Shown here: piece after piece, positions 60,325 through 64,000 of the stretch | Position numbering within the stretch: the first letter of the stretch is position 1 | Layout: each line of letters starts with the position of its first letter | From: CBEUVQ01 sp965546615 | GTDB taxonomy: Bacteria; Bacillota; Desulfotomaculia; Desulfotomaculales; Desulfohalotomaculaceae | Direction of reading: 5' to 3' | Length of the DNA stretch: 64,000 bases | NCBI GenBank assembly: GCA_965546615.1 | Contig: CBEUVQ010000005.1 | Coordinates: forward strand, 1-64,000 | The notes under the pieces: generated by a model | What the model saw: the letters and a program-made list of their open reading frames with translations, nothing else | The model's database searches: none | What the model was told of the DNA's origin: nothing | Position numbers and translations under genes: made by a program

Positions 60325-61440
60325 TTAAACCGTTAAATTCTCAGCTGTATCAAATGATCTGTCGCGCCTCTTTCTTCTAATTAAATCCACAAATGCCTCC
60401 AAGCGGGTAATCATACCGGCTTCACCGGAATGCTCATCTACAATCAGCGTCATTACCGGCATGTCTGCTGCCGCTCCCACTTTGGGCAAAATGCTTTCCG
60501 CCACAATTTCCGGCATACAGGTAAACGGAAACACCTGCACAGCTCCGTCAAACCCCCGGCGGGCATATACCGGTACACTGCCAACAGTTTCCAATCCATG
60601 ACCGCCGACAAAGTGATTTAAAAAAGGTGCGGCATTTTGACAGTATTCTTTACTGCTGCGAATGCCTTTTAACAAGCCCATAAACAGGTGATCATTGATC
60701 CATTCGCTTAAATAAATGGAACGATCAACTTCCACCCCCAGCCGTGCTAAATGACGTTCAATGTTAAGGTTGGCAAATGGTTCCAACAGTGTGAAAATTT
60801 CTCCGATCAAAGCCACTTTTATTACCGAACGATTTGCATCAATTTTTACACTGTTCATAATTTCTTGGCCTTCTGCCAACGCAAGTTTTAATTCCCGAAT
60901 GTTATTAGCCTGATCTATTTTTTTCAGTGCTTTCTTTAATGCCCGATCGGTTTCACCCAAAATTATTTCCCGCGGTCGAATTTTAAAAGCCAGCTGTTCA
61001 ACATCATCAACCGCCCTGCTTTTTAAGTAACCGAAGCGAATGGCTTGAATTACCTGCCACCAAGACTTTTTACCGGTAATTTGCCTTATCCTTGACGTTA
61101 ATTCCATGATGTGCTTTTCCGGCGGTTCTAACACAACAATGTTATAATCACATCCTAAATCTTTTAAAATGGCATATTCTACCTGAGCATAATATCCGAA
61201 GCGGCAGGGACCGCACCCACCTGCCATCATAATTGTGTCAGCGCCCAATTCATATGCTTCAATTAAATTACCCAAGTTTAGTTTCAACGGCATACAGGCA
61301 AATTCAGGGCCGTATTTAGTGCCCAATGTCAAAGTACGTTTGCTGGAAGGAGGCGGCAGGATAACTTCAATTCCTAAATACTCAAGCATCCCTTTGACAC
61401 AAATGCACAGGTTACCCATATGCGGAATGGTAACTTTCAT
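60325..61440 (-). CDS. 2-hydroxyacyl-CoA dehydratase-related protein (DUF2229-type)
   Basis: 371 residues of the activase-associated dehydratase D-component-like family. Conserved cysteines in NLCICVKGMLEYLG, PEFACMPLKLNLGN and GGCGPCRFGYYAQVE probably bind an Fe-S cluster; the end carries MTLIVDEHSGEAGMITRLEA, shared with the next protein. The two are divergent paralogues. Between the activase (22 bases) and its paralogue (3 bases). Known as acyl-CoA dehydratase activase-related; reaction unknown. Confidence 0.85.
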   Translation of the reverse strand: MKVTIPHMGNLCICVKGMLEYLGIEVILPPPSSKRTLTLGTKYGPEFACMPLKLNLGNLIEAYELGADTIMMAGGCGPCRFGYYAQVEYAILKDLGCDYNIVVLEPPEKHIMELTSRIRQITGKKSWWQVIQAIRFGYLKSRAVDDVEQLAFKIRPREIILGETDRALKKALKKIDQANNIRELKLALAEGQEIMNSVKIDANRSVIKVALIGEIFTLLEPFANLNIERHLARLGVEVDRSIYLSEWINDHLFMGLLKGIRSSKEYCQNAAPFLNHFVGGHGLETVGSVPVYARRGFDGAVQVFPFTCMPEIVAESILPKVGAAADMPVMTLIVDEHSGEAGMITRLEAFVDLIRRKRRDRSFDTAENLTV

Positions 61441-61443
61441 TGC

Positions 61444-62451
61444 TTATGCCCCGCTTCCTAAAGCTGATGTTTCTTTAGATTTGTTCCAGCGCACCATATC
61501 CAGAAATGCTTCCAATCTGGTAATAATCCCCGCCTCCCCGGTGTGCTCGTCGATGGTCAGGTTCAAAAAAGGCAGCTTTCCGGTATGCCGGTTGATGCGT
61601 TCAATCAGTTCACCGGTCATTGAATCCGGGCCGCAGGCAAAAGCAGACAAATGAATAATGCCATCGATATCATCGGCGGCAGTATAATAATATCCGGCAC
61701 CAATCATGCGCTGCCCCAATGTCCAAAACAACCTTTTAGGCAGTTTTTTAGTTTCTTCACTCAATACATCTTCAGACAAATGATCCGGTGTAACAACTTT
61801 AACCCCCATGCCATTCAGTCTTTTAATTAAATTCATGCTGATATAAGGATCATAAATATTGTAAGGATGACCGATAACTGCAATCTTTAAATTCTCTGCT
61901 TTTTCATTTGTCTGATGCTTTTTACCGCGATACATAACAGCAAATGCTTCGTCAGGAAGCAGCCCTTCTAACAGCATTTGGTTGTATTTGTGCAGCGCTT
62001 TATGAGCGTTGTGCTGCGCCTGCCGGATTTTAAAATGGTTATTGGTAAACAACCGACCGACAGTTTTATAAGCGGTTTTTAAATTCTGTGAACGGATGCG
62101 CATATTTACCGTCACATCAATAATTGACGGCAGCCCCTCAATATTTTGCTTCACCATATCCGGAAATCCTAAAAATTTGGGGCAAATATATTCTCTTTTA
62201 GCTACACTGACTAACCGAGGTAAAAAGATATAATCTACACCTTTAGCAGCTAAGTTGATTATATGCCCAAAAGCGAGTTTCACCGGCAGACAGGCTTCGT
62301 CTACAGAATGTTTAACACCATCATTGACAATGGCTTTGTTGGTGTAATCAGATACTACTACTTCACAGCCCAATGCTTCCAAAAATTCCTTCCACAGTGG
62401 GTAATAGTAGTAATAAAGCAATGCCCTGGGTATACCCACCTTTACTGACAT
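61444..62451 (-). CDS. 2-hydroxyacyl-CoA dehydratase-related protein, DUF2229-type paralogue
   Basis: 335 residues. Start VKVGIPRALLYYYYYPLW is typical of DUF2229-family proteins; DEACLPVKLAFGHI and a Cys in SVAKREYICPKFLGFPD follow, with SAFACGPDSM and LTIDEHTGEAGIITRLEAFLD near the end. First gene of the three-gene operon. Shares the C-terminal DEH.GEAG.ITRLEAF block with the next gene but differs elsewhere, so they may form a heterodimer. Role unknown. Confidence 0.85.
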   Translation of the reverse strand: MSVKVGIPRALLYYYYYPLWKEFLEALGCEVVVSDYTNKAIVNDGVKHSVDEACLPVKLAFGHIINLAAKGVDYIFLPRLVSVAKREYICPKFLGFPDMVKQNIEGLPSIIDVTVNMRIRSQNLKTAYKTVGRLFTNNHFKIRQAQHNAHKALHKYNQMLLEGLLPDEAFAVMYRGKKHQTNEKAENLKIAVIGHPYNIYDPYISMNLIKRLNGMGVKVVTPDHLSEDVLSEETKKLPKRLFWTLGQRMIGAGYYYTAADDIDGIIHLSAFACGPDSMTGELIERINRHTGKLPFLNLTIDEHTGEAGIITRLEAFLDMVRWNKSKETSALGSGA

Positions 62452-62550
62452 AAAATTCCTCCTTCGAAAACATCTTTTTTTAGTATGAACAGCTTTAGGT
62501 AAACTAATACATCAACAGACCGAAAGTGCGTTTTCTGTGTCGGGTTGTTA

Positions 62551-62588
62551 AAAAAAACTGCATAACAAACCATTAGTTCGTTATGCAG
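62551..62588 (-). terminator. Terminator of the spoVAF-type gene
   Basis: A 9-bp perfect stem (62558-62566 with 62580-62588) is followed on the minus strand by TTTTTTTTAAC. Confidence 0.85.
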
Positions 62589-62604
62589 CAGCTCCGCTGA
62601 AAAA

Positions 62605-64000
62605 TTATTTTTCTTCGTTGCCGCGCCTGCCAGGTTCTGTCGGCTTCCTGGCCGGCGACAGCACCGGATTTTTTGTTGTCTGGCGAACACTTTGCTTTGG
62701 TTTTAATATGCTCGGCCGGATATTTTGCATTGACACCGGTGTGCGTATAAAAATAGTCTTTAAGTTTTGTAAGTTTAACGGAATCAGCGGCCATAAGTAA
62801 GGAACACCAAAAGATTTTGTTCTCGCTAAGTATACCAAAATAATTAAAGCAGCAGCTATTAAACCGGGCAGACGAAATGCCGCTACCGAAAGCAGCAAAA
62901 ATAAGCGAACTAATCGCGTAGCCCACGATAGTTCATAGCTGGGTGTTAAAAACACGCCAACCATCGCTATCGCTGTGTACATAATTACTTCCGCTGTAAA
63001 CAATCCCACTTGAACAGCCATATCCCCGATTAACAAAGCAGCAATAATGCCCAGTGATGTTGCCAACGGCGTAGGGGTATGAATTGCTGCCAATCGTATC
63101 CAATCAATCGCCAATTCAGCCATTAAAAATTGCCCGATAAGCGGTACTTTCCCCGGCTCGTTCGGACCGATGAATTTTAATGACGGAGGCAGTATCTCCG
63201 GCTGGATGGCAAACAAAAACCACAGCGGCAGTAAAAATATTGAAGCGGCGATGCCGATATATCTAACCCACCGCACATACACACCGACAGCGGGATTTTG
63301 CCTGAATTCCTCGGCATGCTGCATTTGATCCCAAAGAGTGGCCGGTGCAATAATCACACTGGGGGATGTATCAACCATCACCAAAACCCGCCCTTCCAAC
63401 AAATGGGCTGCCGCTACATCAGGGCGTTCGGTATAACGCACTTTGGGAAAAGGATTCCAATAGCTGCCCGGGCTGATTAGTTCTTCCACTGCTTTTTCTG
63501 CCATCGGCAGACCGTCAATTTTAATCGCTTTAATTCGTTCTTTAACGTTATCTACCAGCTCAGGGTTTGTAATATCTTCCATATAGGCTACAACAATATC
63601 TGTTTTTGACCGCACCCCGCTGTGCATCACTGCAAAGCGCAGCCGGGGATCTCTGATTCGACGGCGAAGCAAAGCGGTATTAAACAACAATGTTTCCACA
63701 AAACCATCTCGCGAACCGCGGACAACTTTTTCTAAATCCGGCTCATCAGGCTGTCGGCCGGGATAACTGCGCACATCAACAATTAATACCCGGTCTTCTC
63801 CGTCAACAACAATCGCCAGCGGACCGGACATAATATTATTGATAATTGTGGGCAAATCGCCTTCCGTCTGTACTTGAATATGGTTAATGTGCTCATTAAG
63901 AAGTTTCTCCAAAGTATGTACTGAAATATCCTGCCGCTGCAGTGTATCGAGATTGCGCAGAATCAACGTCATTACTTCATCCTTGACCATGCCGTTGATG
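62605..64000 (-). CDS. spoVAF: Spore germination protein of the GerA/SpoVAF type, N-terminal part outside window
   Basis: Partial: the frame is open to the window edge (…ING before MVKDEVMT), so about 40-60 residues are missing. About 465 residues are visible. GerA-type N domain (DLPTIINNIMSGPLAIVVDG, ALLRRRIRDPRLRFAVMHSG) is followed by a membrane domain with VMVDTSPSVIIAPATLWD, IGQFLMAELAIDWIRLAAIHTP and five or so helices, and a basic C-terminal tail. The short sequence layout fits SpoVAF, the GerA-like component of the SpoVA Ca-dipicolinate channel, better than GerAA; the spoVA genes would lie beyond the window. Confidence 0.87.
   Translation of the reverse strand, partial: INGMVKDEVMTLILRNLDTLQRQDISVHTLEKLLNEHINHIQVQTEGDLPTIINNIMSGPLAIVVDGEDRVLIVDVRSYPGRQPDEPDLEKVVRGSRDGFVETLLFNTALLRRRIRDPRLRFAVMHSGVRSKTDIVVAYMEDITNPELVDNVKERIKAIKIDGLPMAEKAVEELISPGSYWNPFPKVRYTERPDVAAAHLLEGRVLVMVDTSPSVIIAPATLWDQMQHAEEFRQNPAVGVYVRWVRYIGIAASIFLLPLWFLFAIQPEILPPSLKFIGPNEPGKVPLIGQFLMAELAIDWIRLAAIHTPTPLATSLGIIAALLIGDMAVQVGLFTAEVIMYTAIAMVGVFLTPSYELSWATRLVRLFLLLSVAAFRLPGLIAAALIILVYLARTKSFGVPYLWPLIPLNLQNLKTIFIRTPVSMQNIRPSILKPKQSVRQTTKNPVLSPARKPTEPGRRGNEEK

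Noticed and set aside
1..64000. tRNA, rRNA, CRISPR array, insertion sequence, prophage or replication origin
   Set aside because: None of the usual sequence signs (cloverleaf arms with anticodon loop, repeat-spacer pattern, transposase frames, DnaA-box clusters) was seen on either strand.

Overview
The window reads as a chromosomal segment of an anaerobic, endospore-forming member of the class Clostridia (Peptococcaceae- or Dethiobacter-like). The reasons are the many sporulation and germination genes (spoIVA, spoIIP, spmA/spmB, ytfJ, a spoVAF-type gene), the fusion of IspH to ribosomal protein S1, the AsrABC sulfite reductase, and strong Shine-Dalgarno sites with frequent GTG and TTG starts. 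The genus cannot be fixed from the sequence. I saw no rRNA, tRNA, insertion sequence, prophage, CRISPR array or replication origin.

Layout. 1-2.6 kb: end of a LysM-repeat protein and recQ. 2.7-7.1 kb: anaerobic respiratory/stress block asrABC and a short hydroxylamine reductase (hcp); FNR/CRP-type palindromes precede both. 7.1-15.7 kb (minus): threonine ammonia-lyase, clpP, a DUF134 regulator, a two-gene putative DNA-repair pair (radical SAM plus partner) behind a LexA-like box, and an aspartate-family operon (ACT protein, hom, thrB, lysC). 16.0-22.0 kb (plus): cytochrome bd oxidase cydAB with its assembly exporter cydDC. 22.0-37.2 kb (almost all minus): spoIVA, gpsA-plsY-der, a DUF512 radical SAM-like protein, a four-gene sporulation-associated membrane cluster (DUF1614, SpoIIP, YIEGIA, its small capping subunit), ispH-S1, plsC, cmk, aroA. 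A MarR-type regulator lies at 23.9 kb on the plus strand.

37.4-47.3 kb: an aminotransferase, a MATE exporter, a CBS protein followed by a possible structured RNA, chorismate mutase, a HutP-like protein, three conserved hypotheticals, rluB with an unusual leader, spmBA and an NCS2 nucleobase permease. 47.4-57.2 kb: ytfJ, secreted and membrane proteins, a lipoprotein, scpAB, trpS, a site-2 protease-like protein and a DHH-CBS-tRNA nucleotidyltransferase fusion. 57.4-64 kb: lysA under a lysine riboswitch, a trio of 2-hydroxyacyl-CoA dehydratase activase-type proteins, and a SpoVAF-type germination gene that runs off the window.

How the genes connect: aspartokinase, homoserine dehydrogenase and homoserine kinase feed threonine and lysine synthesis; the separate lysA ends the lysine branch and is under lysine control. 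Diaminopimelate and dipicolinate draw on the same branch, which fits the sporulation content. AsrABC, Hcp and cytochrome bd together suggest an anaerobe prepared for sulfite, nitrosative and oxygen stress.

The observations most worth checking are: (1) a 45-codon upstream ORF with a perfect Shine-Dalgarno placed directly after the lysine riboswitch, overlapping its terminator and ending at the lysA start; (2) a leader upstream of rluB with two mutually exclusive pairings, one covering the ribosome-binding site; (3) a roughly 235-nt region closed by a 14-bp helix and a T-run after the CBS gene; (4) a LexA-like palindrome over the start of transcription of the uncharacterised DNA-repair pair.
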